Notes under the pieces: model-generated | What the model saw: only the letters and a program-made list of their open reading frames with translations | What the model was told of the DNA's origin: nothing | Databases searched by the model: none | From: Paracoccaceae bacterium | GTDB taxonomy: Bacteria > Pseudomonadota > Alphaproteobacteria > Rhodobacterales > Rhodobacteraceae | Direction of reading: 5' to 3' | Assembly: GCA_023260655.1 (NCBI GenBank) | Contig: JALQUU010000012.1 | Coordinates: forward strand, 1 to 57,523 | Length of the DNA: 57,523 bases | Shown here: positions 15,953 to 26,338 of the stretch, in pieces | Numbering within the stretch: position 1 is the first letter of the stretch | Layout: each line of letters starts with the position of its first letter | Position numbers and translations under genes: made by a program

Positions 15953-17152
15953 TCAAAGCGCTTGCAGGAGCTTCGGGATCGCTTCCTTGAAGCGGAAGAA
16001 GCCATGCGTGGCGTGAGGCCATGCGCGGGCGTCGAAGGGGCGCTGGATTTGAGTGAGGCGGATGCCGTGGGCAGCGAGTTTCGGTTTGGCGGACGCGAAG
16101 AGATCGGCAGTGGGGCCGACGGGGGCGTAGGGCGTGACGAGGGCTGTGAGGCCCATGTCATGTGCCCAAGATACGAGGGCGTCCGGAGTGCTTGCGGGGC
16201 CGGAGACGGGGCCTAGGCGGGCGGACCAGCGGGAGGCGGTGTCTGCTAGGGCGGCTTCGGAGAAGAAGAGGGGCTGAGGGGCCACGTGGAAGGGCGAGAG
16301 GCCTTTGCGCGCGGTGAGGAGGAGAGTTGCCTCGGGGCGGATGCCATGGCCGGAGAGGAGGTAATCCGGTGCGAGGTCTTCGTCATGGAGAATGAGGCCG
16401 ATGCGTTGGGCTTCTGGGGCGGTATCGCCAAGGGGAAGCGCGCTGCGGGTCGGATTTGTCGGCTCGGTGAGGGGATCGGCATAGGGCGCGAGGCCTTCGG
16501 GGCGGTGGCGGCCTTCGGTGTAGCGGGCGATGTTCTCGGCAGTTGCGAGGTAGGTTTTGCCTTGGGTGTGCAGCCCGCCGACCCAACGCCACGAGAGGGT
16601 GTTGGAGGCGACATCGGCATCGAGGAGGTGGCGGAGGAAGAAATCCGCGCCCAACTCCCATGGCAGGCCAAGGGTGAAAATCCAGATCGAAGCGAACCAC
16701 ATGCGGGCGTGGTTGTGCATGTAGCCTGTTTCGGTGAGTTCCTTTGCCCAATCATCGAAGGCAGCGATGCCGGTTTGGCCCAAGCAGGCGCTTTCCCCGT
16801 TCTGGCGGAGGCCGGATTCTGTGGCGAGGCGGTTTTGCAGCTGCGCGAGGCGGGTGCGGTAGCTGGCCCAGACGGAGGGGCGCATTTCGAGCCAGCCCTT
16901 CCAGTAGGTGCGCCAGAAGACTTCCTGCACGAATTTCTCGGCGGCCTGCGCGGAGTGGCGGCCTAGCACGGCGCGGAGAACCTCCTCTTCGGTCAGAAGG
17001 CGCGTGCGGAGGTAGGGGGAGAGGGTGGAGACATGGCGATGGGCGCCCGGGCCAAGATCGAAGTTGCGCAGGCGGGCATAGTCGGCGCCGGCTTTCGGCA
17101 CAAAACTTGCGAGGCGTTCGAGGGCGTGTGTGCGGGTCGGAAGAAAGGTCAT
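15953..17152 (-). CDS. Photolyase/cryptochrome-like FAD protein with swapped domain order
   Basis: This 399-residue protein begins directly with the FAD-binding helical domain of photolyases: FVQEVFWRTYWKGWLEMRP near 80-98, GYMHNHARMWFASIWIF, and SWRWVGGLHTQGKTYLATAENIARYT. The alpha/beta antenna-type domain that normally comes first is instead at the C-terminus (RIGLILHDEDLAPDYLL, then SWAHDMGLTALVTPYAPVGP). It would be a light-using flavoprotein, possibly for DNA repair. The start at 17152 leads into a typical first helix; an in-frame codon at 17203 would add 17 residues. Repair activity cannot be read from the sequence. Confidence 0.75.
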   Translation of the reverse strand: MTFLPTRTHALERLASFVPKAGADYARLRNFDLGPGAHRHVSTLSPYLRTRLLTEEEVLRAVLGRHSAQAAEKFVQEVFWRTYWKGWLEMRPSVWASYRTRLAQLQNRLATESGLRQNGESACLGQTGIAAFDDWAKELTETGYMHNHARMWFASIWIFTLGLPWELGADFFLRHLLDADVASNTLSWRWVGGLHTQGKTYLATAENIARYTEGRHRPEGLAPYADPLTEPTNPTRSALPLGDTAPEAQRIGLILHDEDLAPDYLLSGHGIRPEATLLLTARKGLSPFHVAPQPLFFSEAALADTASRWSARLGPVSGPASTPDALVSWAHDMGLTALVTPYAPVGPTADLFASAKPKLAAHGIRLTQIQRPFDARAWPHATHGFFRFKEAIPKLLQAL

Positions 17153-17309
17153 TCGGGTGCTCGGGATTTTCGGCAGAGCTAGAATGTTGCTCCGGTGGAT
17201 CAAGGGATCACAAATCCCGGGGGTCCCCTTGCGAGTGGCGGAACGGCAAACTAAGACTCCGTTAGGACCCTCGGGTTAAACCGATGACACAACAACAGGC
17301 GAGCCAGAG

Positions 17310-17939
17310 ATGAGAGACCCCGTAGATCTGTATATGAACACGCTGGTTCCCATGGTGGTCGAGCAGACCAGCCGCGGTGAACGGGCCTATGATATCTATT
17401 CGCGCCTGTTGAAAGAGCGCATCATCTTCGTAGCTGGCCCCGTGCATGACGGGATGGCGACGCTGATCGTGGCGCAGCTTCTGCACCTCGAGGCAGAGAA
17501 CCCCTCGAAGGAAATCTCCATGTATATCAACAGCCCGGGCGGTGTCGTGACCGCTGGCCTGTCGATCTACGACACGATGCAATACATCAAGCCGCGCGTC
17601 TCTACGCTGGTGATCGGGCAGGCGGCGTCGATGGGCTCGCTCCTCCTGACCGCAGGCGAGAAGGACATGCGTTTCTCGCTGCCGAACTCGCGCATCATGG
17701 TGCACCAACCCTCGGGCGGCTATCAGGGCCAAGCGACGGACATCCTGATTCACGCGCGTGAAACCGAGCGTTTGAAGAAGCGCTTGAACGAGATTTACGT
17801 GAAGCACACCGGCAATGATTACGAGACGGTTGTGGCCGCGCTGGAGCGCGACAACTTCATGGAGCCGGAAGAAGCGCTGAAGTGGGGCCTCATCGACCAG
17901 ATCGTCGAGAGCCGTGGCAAGGCCGAGCCGAAGGCGTAA
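17310..17939 (+). CDS. clpP: ClpP protease subunit
   Basis: This 209-residue serine protease is the proteolytic core of ClpXP. The catalytic triad is Ser107 in GQAASMGS, His132 in MVHQPSGG and Asp181 in LERDNFM, with the same spacing as in E. coli ClpP. A short N-terminal propeptide precedes the conserved [14 protein letters not shown]. The ATG at 17310 gives family length. clpX follows 134 bp later, with a hairpin between the two genes. Confidence 0.97.
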   Translation: MRDPVDLYMNTLVPMVVEQTSRGERAYDIYSRLLKERIIFVAGPVHDGMATLIVAQLLHLEAENPSKEISMYINSPGGVVTAGLSIYDTMQYIKPRVSTLVIGQAASMGSLLLTAGEKDMRFSLPNSRIMVHQPSGGYQGQATDILIHARETERLKKRLNEIYVKHTGNDYETVVAALERDNFMEPEEALKWGLIDQIVESRGKAEPKA

Positions 17940-17946
17940 GACTTGG

Positions 17947-17964
17947 GTAGGCCTTCGGGCCTAC
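17947..17964 (+). other. UUCG-capped hairpin between clpP and clpX
   Basis: A 7-bp perfect stem GTAGGCC/GGCCTAC with an extra-stable TTCG loop lies 7 bp after the clpP stop. No T-run follows directly. It is better read as a stabilising or partial attenuating hairpin than as a full terminator. Confidence 0.6.
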
Positions 17965-18073
17965 TGCGAACTTTTGACATTGTGGCCGGGCAGGGGACGC
18001 CTTAGTCTTGAGAGCAAGATGACAGGACGATCCGGCCCAACCACCGAAACCGACGGGGCCTGAAAGGGACGAC

Positions 18074-19339
<1,266 letters not shown>

Positions 19340-19350
19340 GAGTGACAGAC

Positions 19351-19379
19351 GGGCGGGGGAGACCCCGCCCTTTTCTTTT
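19351..19379 (+). terminator. Intrinsic terminator after clpX
   Basis: The 8-bp stem GGGCGGGG/CCCCGCCC with a GAGA loop is followed by TTTTCTTTT. It also lies immediately in front of the RidA-family gene. Confidence 0.92.
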
Positions 19380-19391
19380 GGAGTAATGGAT

Positions 19392-19745
19392 ATGCGGCGG
19401 ATTTCGTCTGGTGGGGTGTACGAACCCAAGATCGGCTATTGCCGGGCCGTGGTGGCCGGGGGCTTTGTGCATGTTGCGGGCACCGTGGGGCAGGGCGAGA
19501 CGGTGGTGGAGCAATGCCGCAGTGCCTTGGAGATCATCGGCAAGGCCTTGGCCGAGGCCGGGTCCAGCTTTGCCGATGTGGTGCGGGTGAATTACTACCT
19601 GCCGGATCGTGCCGAGTTCGAGCCGTGCTGGCCGCTTCTGGCAGAGACCTTCGGGGCCAATCCGCCTGCTGCGACGATGATCGAATGCGGGCTGATTGAC
19701 GAGAAATACCGGATCGAGATCGAAATGACGGCGCTGGCGCGTTAA
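19392..19745 (+). CDS. RidA/YjgF-family protein
   Basis: This 117-residue protein belongs to the RidA family of enamine/imine deaminases. The family core is seen in YCRAVVAGGFVHVAGTVGQ, the LADRAEF-like strand VVRVNYYLPDRAEF and ATMIECGLIDEKYRIEIEM, which carries the conserved acidic residues. I prefer the ATG at 19392, with GGAG 8 nt upstream, over the ATG at 19386. Its stop overlaps that of the convergent cupin gene by 4 bp. The native substrate is unknown. Confidence 0.85.
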   Translation: MRRISSGGVYEPKIGYCRAVVAGGFVHVAGTVGQGETVVEQCRSALEIIGKALAEAGSSFADVVRVNYYLPDRAEFEPCWPLLAETFGANPPAATMIECGLIDEKYRIEIEMTALAR

Positions 19746-20119
19746 ACCACTTCTTCCTGCCAGGTCACCGAGACGCCATCGAGCGCTTCCTGAAAAGCGA
19801 AGTGGACCATATCGACGCTGGGTGCGGCTCCGTGCCAGTGGCGTTCGCCCGGTTCGAAGAAGACCGTGTCGCCGGGGTGGAGATCGATCACGGGGCCGCC
19901 TTCGCGCTGGGCTTGGCCGTGGCCTTCAAGGATGTGGATGGTTTGGCCCAAGGGGTGCGTGTGCCAGAAGGTGCGCGCGCCATCTTTGAAAGAGACGACA
20001 AGCGCGCGGATGCGGGCGGGGTCGGGCGCTTCGATCACGGGGGTGAGGGTGACCGAGCCGGAGAAATAGGCAGCAGGGCCGGGGGTATCGGGGCGTGCAC
20101 CTTTTTTGTGGTGGATCAT
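19742..20119 (-). CDS. Small cupin-domain protein
   Basis: This 125-residue single-domain cupin has motif 1 in TFWHTHPLGQTIHILEGHG and motif 2 in GDTVFFEPGERHWHG, whose histidines and glutamate would bind a metal. Proteins of this shape include manganese cupins and quercetinase-like enzymes, but the reaction cannot be predicted. The start at 20119 follows AGGAAGGA; the open frame extends upstream without support. It converges on the RidA gene. Confidence 0.85.
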   Translation of the reverse strand: MIHHKKGARPDTPGPAAYFSGSVTLTPVIEAPDPARIRALVVSFKDGARTFWHTHPLGQTIHILEGHGQAQREGGPVIDLHPGDTVFFEPGERHWHGAAPSVDMVHFAFQEALDGVSVTWQEEVV

Positions 20120-20250
20120 GCGCGGGTTCCTTCCTGATTTGCCCGAGTTTGGCGCGGAGCGCGGGAGAAGCGCAAGGGTTGCGGCGTTGGAGCACTGGAC
20201 CTTTCGTGCGCGAGACGCCATAAGGAAGCGGATTAAGAGCGGAGTCGTCT

Positions 20251-20634
20251 ATGGGCATTCTGAACACGCTGTTGCGCGCCGTCACCTGGTGGAACGGTCA
20301 AACGCTGAACACCCAGATTTATACCTGGCGCAAGGGTAAGCGCGTGGGCGAGGATGCCGAGGGCAATACCTATTACGAGACCAAAGACGGCAAGCGCCGT
20401 TGGGTGATCTACAACGGGGAAGCCGAAGCGAGCCGCGTTTCCGCCGATTGGCATGGCTGGCTGCATCACACCTATGATGCGCCGCCGACGAAAGCGCCCT
20501 TGAAGCACAAGGCATGGGAAAAGCCGCATCAGGAAAACCTGACGGGCACGCCTTTGGCCTATGCTCCTGCGGGTTCATTGCGGCATGCAGAGCCCGCAGA
20601 GCGTCGTGACTACGACGCTTGGCTGCCGGAATAA
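20251..20634 (+). CDS. NDUFA12-family complex I accessory subunit
   Basis: This 127-residue protein belongs to the NDUFA12 (B17.2) family, a supernumerary subunit of NADH:quinone oxidoreductase kept in alphaproteobacteria and mitochondria. Conserved parts are [30 protein letters not shown] and [15 protein letters not shown]. It acts on the matrix/cytoplasmic arm of complex I. It is followed after 7 bp by the mlaD-like gene, as is common in this order of bacteria. Confidence 0.93.
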   Translation: MGILNTLLRAVTWWNGQTLNTQIYTWRKGKRVGEDAEGNTYYETKDGKRRWVIYNGEAEASRVSADWHGWLHHTYDAPPTKAPLKHKAWEKPHQENLTGTPLAYAPAGSLRHAEPAERRDYDAWLPE

Positions 20635-20641
20635 GCCCGAT

Positions 20642-21091
20642 ATGGCCGAGAACCGGATAGAGGTGCTGGTCGGTGGGCTGGTGCTGGCGGTGGCCGTTGG
20701 GTTTGTGGCCTATGCGGGCAAGATCACCGGATTTCGTTCGGCCAGCGCGGGCTATGAATTGACCGCCTCTTTCCGCTCTCTGGAGGGCGTGACAGTCGGC
20801 ACGGATGTGCGGCTGGCGGGGGTGAAGGTGGGGTCGGTTTCGGACATACATCTCGATCCCGAGACCTATCGCGCCAAGACCGTGCTGACGATCGACGGTT
20901 CAGTGAAAGTGCCGGACGATAGTGCCGTGATCATTTCCTCGGAAGGGCTTCTGGGCGGTAACTTCGTGGAAGTGATGCCGGGGGGATCGCCGTTCTTCTA
21001 CGAGGCGGGCGCAGAAGTGGAAGATACGCAGGGCGCAGTAAGCCTTGTGTCGCTGCTCCTGAAATTCGTCACGGGTGACAAAACAGAATGA
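20642..21091 (+). CDS. mlaD: MlaD-like MCE-domain lipid carrier
   Basis: This 149-residue protein has one N-terminal membrane helix (VLVGGLVLAVAVGFVAYAG) and one MCE domain with GYELTASFRSLEGVTVGTDV and GLLGGNFVEVMPGG. It would be the substrate-binding hexamer of the Mla phospholipid transporter in the inner membrane. The ATG at 20642 is used because it precedes the helix directly. The other mla genes are not nearby. Its stop overlaps the next start (ATGA). Confidence 0.88.
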   Translation: MAENRIEVLVGGLVLAVAVGFVAYAGKITGFRSASAGYELTASFRSLEGVTVGTDVRLAGVKVGSVSDIHLDPETYRAKTVLTIDGSVKVPDDSAVIISSEGLLGGNFVEVMPGGSPFFYEAGAEVEDTQGAVSLVSLLLKFVTGDKTE

Positions 21092-21447
21092 TCCGCCGCG
21101 CGCTTCTTTTATTGGTTCTTCTACTGCCTGTTCATGCGACGGCGCAGGAGGAGGTCGAGCAGGGGACCGGAGCGATTTTGCGCGGCCTCGACAAGGTGTC
21201 CGGCGTGACGGCCGATTTCGCGGTGCCGCAGGGCGTGACGATGCTTTACGAGCGCATGGAAGTGACGGTGAAAGAATGCCGTTTTCCAGCGGGGAACCCT
21301 TCGGGCGATGCCTATGCTTTCTTGGAAATACGCGAGCAGGGGAAGGCCGATCTGGCGTTTCGGGGCTGGATGATTGCCTCGTCGCCGGCGCTGAATGCGC
21401 TCGATAGCGCGCGCTATGACATCTGGGTCATGCGCTGCAAGACCTGA
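21088..21447 (+). CDS. DUF2155 secreted protein
   Basis: This 119-residue protein has a signal peptide (ALLLLVLLLPVHATAQ) and matches the DUF2155 family, seen in alphaproteobacteria beside NDUFA12 and mlaD-like genes. Typical segments are GILRGLDKVSG-like AILRGLDKVSGVT and a C-terminal SPALNALDSARYDIWVMRC. Two cysteines, in KECRFPAG and VMRCKT, may form a disulfide. No function is established. It is translationally coupled to the mlaD-like gene and overlaps the convergent aat gene by 34 bp. Confidence 0.9.
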   Translation: MIRRALLLLVLLLPVHATAQEEVEQGTGAILRGLDKVSGVTADFAVPQGVTMLYERMEVTVKECRFPAGNPSGDAYAFLEIREQGKADLAFRGWMIASSPALNALDSARYDIWVMRCKT

Positions 21448-22067
21448 ACCCCAGAGGGATCAGGCGCAAGCTTTTCGATATCAGCGGGCGAGGCGAGGGC
21501 GGTTTCAAGCAACTGTCTGTATCTGGCGCGGGGGATTTCCACAGCACCGAGGGACGCGAGGTGCGGGGTGAGAAATTGCGTGTCGAAAAGGGTGAATCCG
21601 GAGCGGCGCAGATGGTCGATCAGGTGCGCTAGTGCGATTTTGGAGCCATCGCGCAAGGGGCTGACCATGCTTTCACCGAACCATGCAGTGCCGAGGGTGA
21701 CGCCGAAGGTGGCGCCCCAGAGGCGGCCATCGGGGTGGCGGATTTCCCATGAATGGGCGTGGCCCATGTCGTGAAGGTCGAGATAGATCTGCCGCAGGAT
21801 CGGATTGATCCATGTCTCGTTGCGATTAGCGCAAGTGTCGACGACTTCGGGGAAATCGTGGTTCAGGAGCACCGAATAGCCGCCTTGACGGAGGCGGTGG
21901 GCGAGAGAGCGGGAGATGTGGAAGCCTTCGAGGGGGAAGATGCCGCGCTGTTTCGGGTCGAGCCAGAAGAGTTCGGAGGCGTCGCGACCTTCGGCCATGG
22001 GGAAAACGCCGGAGGCATAGGCAGCGAGCATCACGTCTGCGGTAAGTTGACCGGCGCTGCCGCCCAT
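21414..22067 (-). CDS. aat: Leucyl/phenylalanyl-tRNA-protein transferase
   Basis: This 217-residue N-end-rule enzyme moves Leu or Phe from tRNA to proteins with basic N-termini, marking them for ClpS-ClpAP. Family motifs are AYASGVFPMAE, FWLDPKQRGIFP, AHSWEIR and GTAWFGESM followed by SKIALAHLIDHL and FDTQFLTPHLASLG. The start at 22067 has GGAGGG upstream; an in-frame extension to 22172 is unlikely because it crosses the accC terminator. Confidence 0.95.
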   Translation of the reverse strand: MGGSAGQLTADVMLAAYASGVFPMAEGRDASELFWLDPKQRGIFPLEGFHISRSLAHRLRQGGYSVLLNHDFPEVVDTCANRNETWINPILRQIYLDLHDMGHAHSWEIRHPDGRLWGATFGVTLGTAWFGESMVSPLRDGSKIALAHLIDHLRRSGFTLFDTQFLTPHLASLGAVEIPRARYRQLLETALASPADIEKLAPDPSGVQVLQRMTQMS

Positions 22068-22080
22068 GATCCCTCCGAAA

Positions 22081-22110
22081 GAAACGGCCCGCCGAGGTGA
22101 TCGGCGGGCC
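22081..22110 (-). terminator. Hairpin ending the accBC transcript
   Basis: A perfect 10-bp stem GGCCCGCCGA/TCGGCGGGCC with a 5-nt loop lies just after the accC stop on the minus strand and is followed by GTTTCTTTC. The aat ribosome site comes immediately afterwards, so some read-through into aat is possible. Confidence 0.75.
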
Positions 22111-22116
22111 GGTGTG

Positions 22117-23466
22117 TTAGTTGCCGTAGGTTCGGGCGAGCCATTTCTCCAGCCAGTGGATGGAGTATTCACCGGAGTGGATGTCTTCGTCCTGCAGGAG
22201 GTCGCGGAAGAGCGGGATCGTGGTTTCGACGCCGTCGACGATCAGCTCGGCAAGCGCGCGGTTGAGGCGGGCGAGGGCTTCCTGACGGTCGCGGCCATGC
22301 ACGATCAGCTTACCGATGAGGCTGTCGTAGTAGGGCGGGATGCGGTAGCCGTCGTAGAGCGCGCTGTCCATGCGGACGCCGAGGCCGCCCGGTGCGTGAT
22401 ACTGCGTGATCCGACCCGGTGAGGGGGCGAAGTTCGGCAGTTTCTCCGCGTTGATGCGGGCTTCGATGGCGTGGCCGTTGATCACGAGATCTTCCTGCCC
22501 GAAGGACATCGGCAGGCCGGAGGCCACACGGATCTGTTCGCGCACGAGGTCGACGCCGAATATATATTCGGTAACGGGGTGTTCCACCTGAAGGCGGGTG
22601 TTCATTTCGATGAAATAGAACTCGCCGTCTTCGTAGAGGAATTCAATCGTGCCCGCGCCGATGTAGTTGATTTCGGCCACGGCGTCGGCGCAGATTTTGC
22701 CGATGCGCGCGCGCTCTTCGGGGGTGATGCAGGGGCCGGGGGCCTCTTCGAGCACCTTCTGGTGGCGGCGCTGGAGCGAGCAATCGCGTTCGCCCAAGTG
22801 CACGGCTTTGCCTTTGCCATCGCCGAAGACCTGGATCTCGATGTGGCGCGGGCGCTGGAGGTATTTCTCGATATAGACTTCGTCATTGCCGAAAGCGGCT
22901 TTCGCTTCGGTCCGCGCGGTGCGGAAGGCGGTGTCGATGTCTTCGGGGCCTTTTGCGACTTTCATGCCGCGACCGCCGCCACCTGCGGTGGCTTTGATGA
23001 TCACGGGGTAGCCGATTTCAGCCGCAACCTTGCGCGCGGTTTCGAGATCGGGGACGCCACCATCGGAGCCGGGAACCACGGGGATGCCCAAACGCTTGGC
23101 GGTTTCCTTGGCGGTGATCTTGTCGCCCATGATGCGGATGTGTTCCGCCGAGGGGCCGATGAAGGTCAGGCCGTGATCTTCGACGATCTGCACGAAATTG
23201 GCGTTCTCGGAGAGGAAGCCATAGCCCGGGTGGATCGCTTGCGCGCCGGTGATTTCGCAGGCCGAGATGATCGCGGGGAAGCTGAGATAGCTTTCCGAGG
23301 AGGGCGCCGGGCCGATGCAGACGGCTTCGTCAGCCATCCGCACATGCATGGCGTCGGCATCGGCCGTCGAGTGCACCGCGACAGAGGCGATGCCCATCTC
23401 GCGGCAGGCGCGGACGACGCGGAGTGCGATCTCGCCCCGGTTCGCGATGAGGATCTTGTCGAACAT
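22117..23466 (-). CDS. accC: Acetyl-CoA carboxylase biotin carboxylase
   Basis: This 449-residue ATP-grasp enzyme carboxylates the biotin on AccB in the first step of fatty acid synthesis. It shows [14 protein letters not shown] at the N-terminus, the glycine-rich ATP loop [30 protein letters not shown] and the catalytic [14 protein letters not shown]. The ATG at 23466 matches the family start; a GTG at 23481 would add five residues. It lies directly after accB. Confidence 0.97.
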   Translation of the reverse strand: MFDKILIANRGEIALRVVRACREMGIASVAVHSTADADAMHVRMADEAVCIGPAPSSESYLSFPAIISACEITGAQAIHPGYGFLSENANFVQIVEDHGLTFIGPSAEHIRIMGDKITAKETAKRLGIPVVPGSDGGVPDLETARKVAAEIGYPVIIKATAGGGGRGMKVAKGPEDIDTAFRTARTEAKAAFGNDEVYIEKYLQRPRHIEIQVFGDGKGKAVHLGERDCSLQRRHQKVLEEAPGPCITPEERARIGKICADAVAEINYIGAGTIEFLYEDGEFYFIEMNTRLQVEHPVTEYIFGVDLVREQIRVASGLPMSFGQEDLVINGHAIEARINAEKLPNFAPSPGRITQYHAPGGLGVRMDSALYDGYRIPPYYDSLIGKLIVHGRDRQEALARLNRALAELIVDGVETTIPLFRDLLQDEDIHSGEYSIHWLEKWLARTYGN

Positions 23467-23477
23467 CGGTTCGCGCC

Positions 23478-23981
23478 TCACTCGATGATCATGAGGGGCG
23501 CGCCGTATTCGACGGGGCGGCCATCTTCGACGAGGACGCGCTTGACGGTGCCGGAGCGCGGGGCGGGGATCTGGTTCATCGTTTTCATGGCTTCGATGAT
23601 GAGGATGGTGTCACCCTCTTTCACCTGAGCGCCGACAGAAACGAATGCGGGCGTGCCGGGTTCGGCTTGCAGATAGACGGTGCCGACCATCGGGGACGAA
23701 ACGACGCCCGGATGCTGGGCAGGATCGGCGCTGGCGGCTGCGGCAGGGGCTGCTGCTGCAACCGGTGTGGCGGCGGGAGCGGCTGCGGCCATGGGCGCTG
23801 CATAAGCGATCGGCGCTGCGGCCGCGACGGGCTGTTTGCGGCTCACGCGGACGTTCAGCGTATCGTCTTCGCCGTAGGTACGCTTAACCTCGATTTCCGT
23901 CAGGTCGTTGCCTTTCAGAAGTTCGGCCAGTGCCTCGATGAAGGCGACATCGCTATCGTGGGTGTTTTTGGTCATGCTCAT
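23478..23981 (-). CDS. accB: Biotin carboxyl carrier protein
   Basis: This 167-residue protein has an N-terminal helix region, a flexible Ala/Pro linker at about 52-88 and a biotinyl domain with the lysine in EAMKTMNQI. It carries CO2 from AccC to the transferase. An in-frame ATG at 23975 is an equally possible start. Its end overlaps a possible accC start, as usual in accBC operons. Confidence 0.96.
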   Translation of the reverse strand: MSMTKNTHDSDVAFIEALAELLKGNDLTEIEVKRTYGEDDTLNVRVSRKQPVAAAAPIAYAAPMAAAAPAATPVAAAAPAAAASADPAQHPGVVSSPMVGTVYLQAEPGTPAFVSVGAQVKEGDTILIIEAMKTMNQIPAPRSGTVKRVLVEDGRPVEYGAPLMIIE

Positions 23982-24108
23982 CCCAACCCTGTGAGTGGAG
24001 GGCTTCTGCCCTGTACGTTCGAATTGGGACGCTTCTTAGCCCATCCGGACGGGGCGGGGAAGCGGACAATTCCCAAGAATTTCCCCTGCGTCAGTGCGAG
24101 GGGCTGAA

Positions 24109-24651
24109 TTAGAGTGGCATACCCGAGAGTTTGGCCACCAGTTCGGCGAGATTTCGCGCGCCTGCTTTTTCGAGGAGGCGGGCACGGTAGACCTCGATTG
24201 TACGGTAGGATAGCGCGAGTTCCTTGCCGATTTCCTTCGAAGTAAGGCCACGGCAGGTGAGGATCGCCACTTCACGTTCGCGGCCGGTGAGCTGGATCAG
24301 CGGGCGTTCTTCCGAGAGGTCGGCGAAGGACCAGATGCCTTTGAGGAAGGGATCTTCGGGGGTAAGGGACTGGCCGCGCACGCGGCACCAGAAGAGATCG
24401 CCATTTGCGCGGCGCATGACGCGTTCGTCATTATAGCGGCCGGTTTTCTGCATGGCCGAGAGGCCGCGCGCGCCGATGCGTTCGTAATCCTCGCGGGAGG
24501 GGTAGAAGTTGGCGAGGGGAATATTGGTGTATTCCGCCGGATCGCCACCGAAAATGGCGGCGAATTTGCGGTTGCAGCCGCGAATGATGCGGCTTTCCAA
24601 AAGGCAGAGGCCAACGGGGGCGTGTTCGAAGGCGAGATCGGCAAGGGTCAT
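24109..24651 (-). CDS. PAS-LuxR transcription regulator
   Basis: This 180-residue protein has an N-terminal PAS-like domain (FEHAPVGLCLLESRIIRGCN to the FWCRVRGQSL strand, about 8-110) and a C-terminal LuxR-type helix-turn-helix (LTGREREVAILTCRGLTSKE, about 122-175). It binds DNA and probably senses a small molecule through the PAS domain. It is divergent from the acyl-CoA ligase gene across a 112-bp gap, so the ligase is its most likely target. No ligand can be named. Confidence 0.85.
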   Translation of the reverse strand: MTLADLAFEHAPVGLCLLESRIIRGCNRKFAAIFGGDPAEYTNIPLANFYPSREDYERIGARGLSAMQKTGRYNDERVMRRANGDLFWCRVRGQSLTPEDPFLKGIWSFADLSEERPLIQLTGREREVAILTCRGLTSKEIGKELALSYRTIEVYRARLLEKAGARNLAELVAKLSGMPL

Positions 24652-24763
24652 GGTGCAGCTATGCTGCGTTGATGCGGGCGGAAAGGGAAGGGGGAATGTA
24701 TTTCTACCGATTGCGGGGCGGCGGGAGGAATGGAATTCTGTGGGGGGATTGAGGGAGTGAGCA

Positions 24764-26281
24764 ATGAATATCGCGACTTGGCTTGAGCGGGCGGCAGAGG
24801 CGGGCGGGGCGCGTCCGGCGTTGTTTCTGGGGACCGACTGCGTGGCGGATTACGCGAAGTTTGCCAGGCGGGCGGCGCGGTTTGCGGGCGCTTTGCAGGC
24901 GCGCGGGATCGGGCCGGGGGAGCGTGTGGCACTTTTTGCCAAGAATTGCCCCGATTATCTGGTGGCGCTGTGGGGCATCTGGTGGGCCGGATCGGTGGCG
25001 GTTCCGGTGAACGGGAAGTTGCATGGCAAGGAAGCGGCGTGGATCGCGGAGAATTCGGGTGCCGCCTTGGTGGTGACGAGTGCTGATCTGACCGGAGCTT
25101 TGCAGGCGGAAACCGGGGTTTCTTTGTTGGAGTTAGGCAGCGCGGCATGGGATACGGCGCTTCGGGCGGAGCCTTTGGCCTGCGCGCATCGGCGGGCCGA
25201 CGAGTTGGCGTGGCTTTTCTACACCTCTGGCACGACGGGGCGGCCCAAAGGGGTGATGATTACGCACCGGATGCTGACGGTGATGGCGCTGAGTTATTTC
25301 GCGGATGTGGATGAGGTGACCGAGGAAGATGCGGCCTTCTATGCCGCGCCGTTGAGCCATGGGGCGGGGATTTATTGCCTGATGCATGTGCTGAAAGGCG
25401 CGCGGCATGTATGCCCGCCTTCGGGTGGGTTTGACGAGGCAGAGATTCTGGAATTGGCGGCCAAGCTGGGCCGTGTGCATATGTTTGCCGCACCGACGAT
25501 GGTGAAGCGGCTCACGACCTACGCGAAGGCGGCAGGCCAGCGCGGGACGGGGGTTCGGACCGTGGTTTATGCGGGCGGGCCGATGTATCTGGCGGATATC
25601 CTTGAAGCGGTCGAGTGGTTTGGGCCTGTGTTCGTGCAGATCTACGGGCAGGGGGAATGCCCGATGGGGATCACGGCGCTTTCCCGCCATGATGTGACGG
25701 ACCGGACCAATCCGCGCTGGCGCGAGCGTCTGGCCTCGGTGGGGCGGGCGCAATCGGGTGTCGAGGTGCGGATTAGCGACGCGGAAGGCGCGGAGGTGCC
25801 ACGTGGCACGGTGGGAGAAATCCTTGTGCGGGGCGATGTGGTGATGCCGGGGTATTGGCAGAACGAGAAGGCCACCGCCGAGACCTTGAAGGGCGGGTGG
25901 CTCTGGACGGGCGACATGGGGTTCATGGATGCCGATGGCTACGTGACTATGCAGGACCGCTCGAAAGACCTAATCATTTCGGGCGGCACGAATATCTATC
26001 CGCGCGAAGTGGAGGAGGCGCTGATGGAGCACCAGAGCGTGCACGAGGCGGCTGTGGTGGGTGCGCCTGATGCGGAATGGGGCGAGATTGTTGTGGCTTT
26101 CGTGGTGCCTGCGCCGGGGGCTTTGGTGGAGGCGGGGGCCTTGGATGCCCATTGCCGCGAGCGGATTGCGCGGTTCAAGCGGCCGAAGCGCTACGAGGTG
26201 GTGGAGGCGCTACCGAAGAACAACTACGGCAAGGTTCTGAAGACAGACCTGCGGGCACGGTTAGCGGAAGGGAAAGAATAA
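24764..26281 (+). CDS. Acyl-CoA ligase (AMP-forming)
   Basis: This 505-residue enzyme belongs to the ANL superfamily and activates a carboxylic acid to its CoA thioester with ATP. Motifs seen are the P-loop WLFYTSGTTGRPKGVMITH, the aromatic motif QIYGQGECPMG, the hinge GDMGFMDADGYVTMQDRSKD and the C-terminal catalytic lysine in PKNNYGKVLK. The substrate could be fatty or aromatic. It lies beside a LIV-type transporter and a PAS-LuxR regulator, which together suggest uptake and activation of an organic acid. Confidence 0.9.
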   Translation: MNIATWLERAAEAGGARPALFLGTDCVADYAKFARRAARFAGALQARGIGPGERVALFAKNCPDYLVALWGIWWAGSVAVPVNGKLHGKEAAWIAENSGAALVVTSADLTGALQAETGVSLLELGSAAWDTALRAEPLACAHRRADELAWLFYTSGTTGRPKGVMITHRMLTVMALSYFADVDEVTEEDAAFYAAPLSHGAGIYCLMHVLKGARHVCPPSGGFDEAEILELAAKLGRVHMFAAPTMVKRLTTYAKAAGQRGTGVRTVVYAGGPMYLADILEAVEWFGPVFVQIYGQGECPMGITALSRHDVTDRTNPRWRERLASVGRAQSGVEVRISDAEGAEVPRGTVGEILVRGDVVMPGYWQNEKATAETLKGGWLWTGDMGFMDADGYVTMQDRSKDLIISGGTNIYPREVEEALMEHQSVHEAAVVGAPDAEWGEIVVAFVVPAPGALVEAGALDAHCRERIARFKRPKRYEVVEALPKNNYGKVLKTDLRARLAEGKE

Positions 26282-26325
26282 GCCGCTCCCGGTTGCAAGC
26301 AGCAGAAAGCTGTTCCGGGAGCGGC
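26282..26325. terminator. Hairpin between convergent acyl-CoA ligase and livF
   Basis: An 11-bp perfect inverted repeat GCCGCTCCCGG/CCGGGAGCGGC with a 22-nt interior lies between two converging genes. There is no T-run on either side, so it is a terminator by position rather than by full signature. Confidence 0.6.
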
Positions 26326-26338
26326 GCACTGGCCGTCG

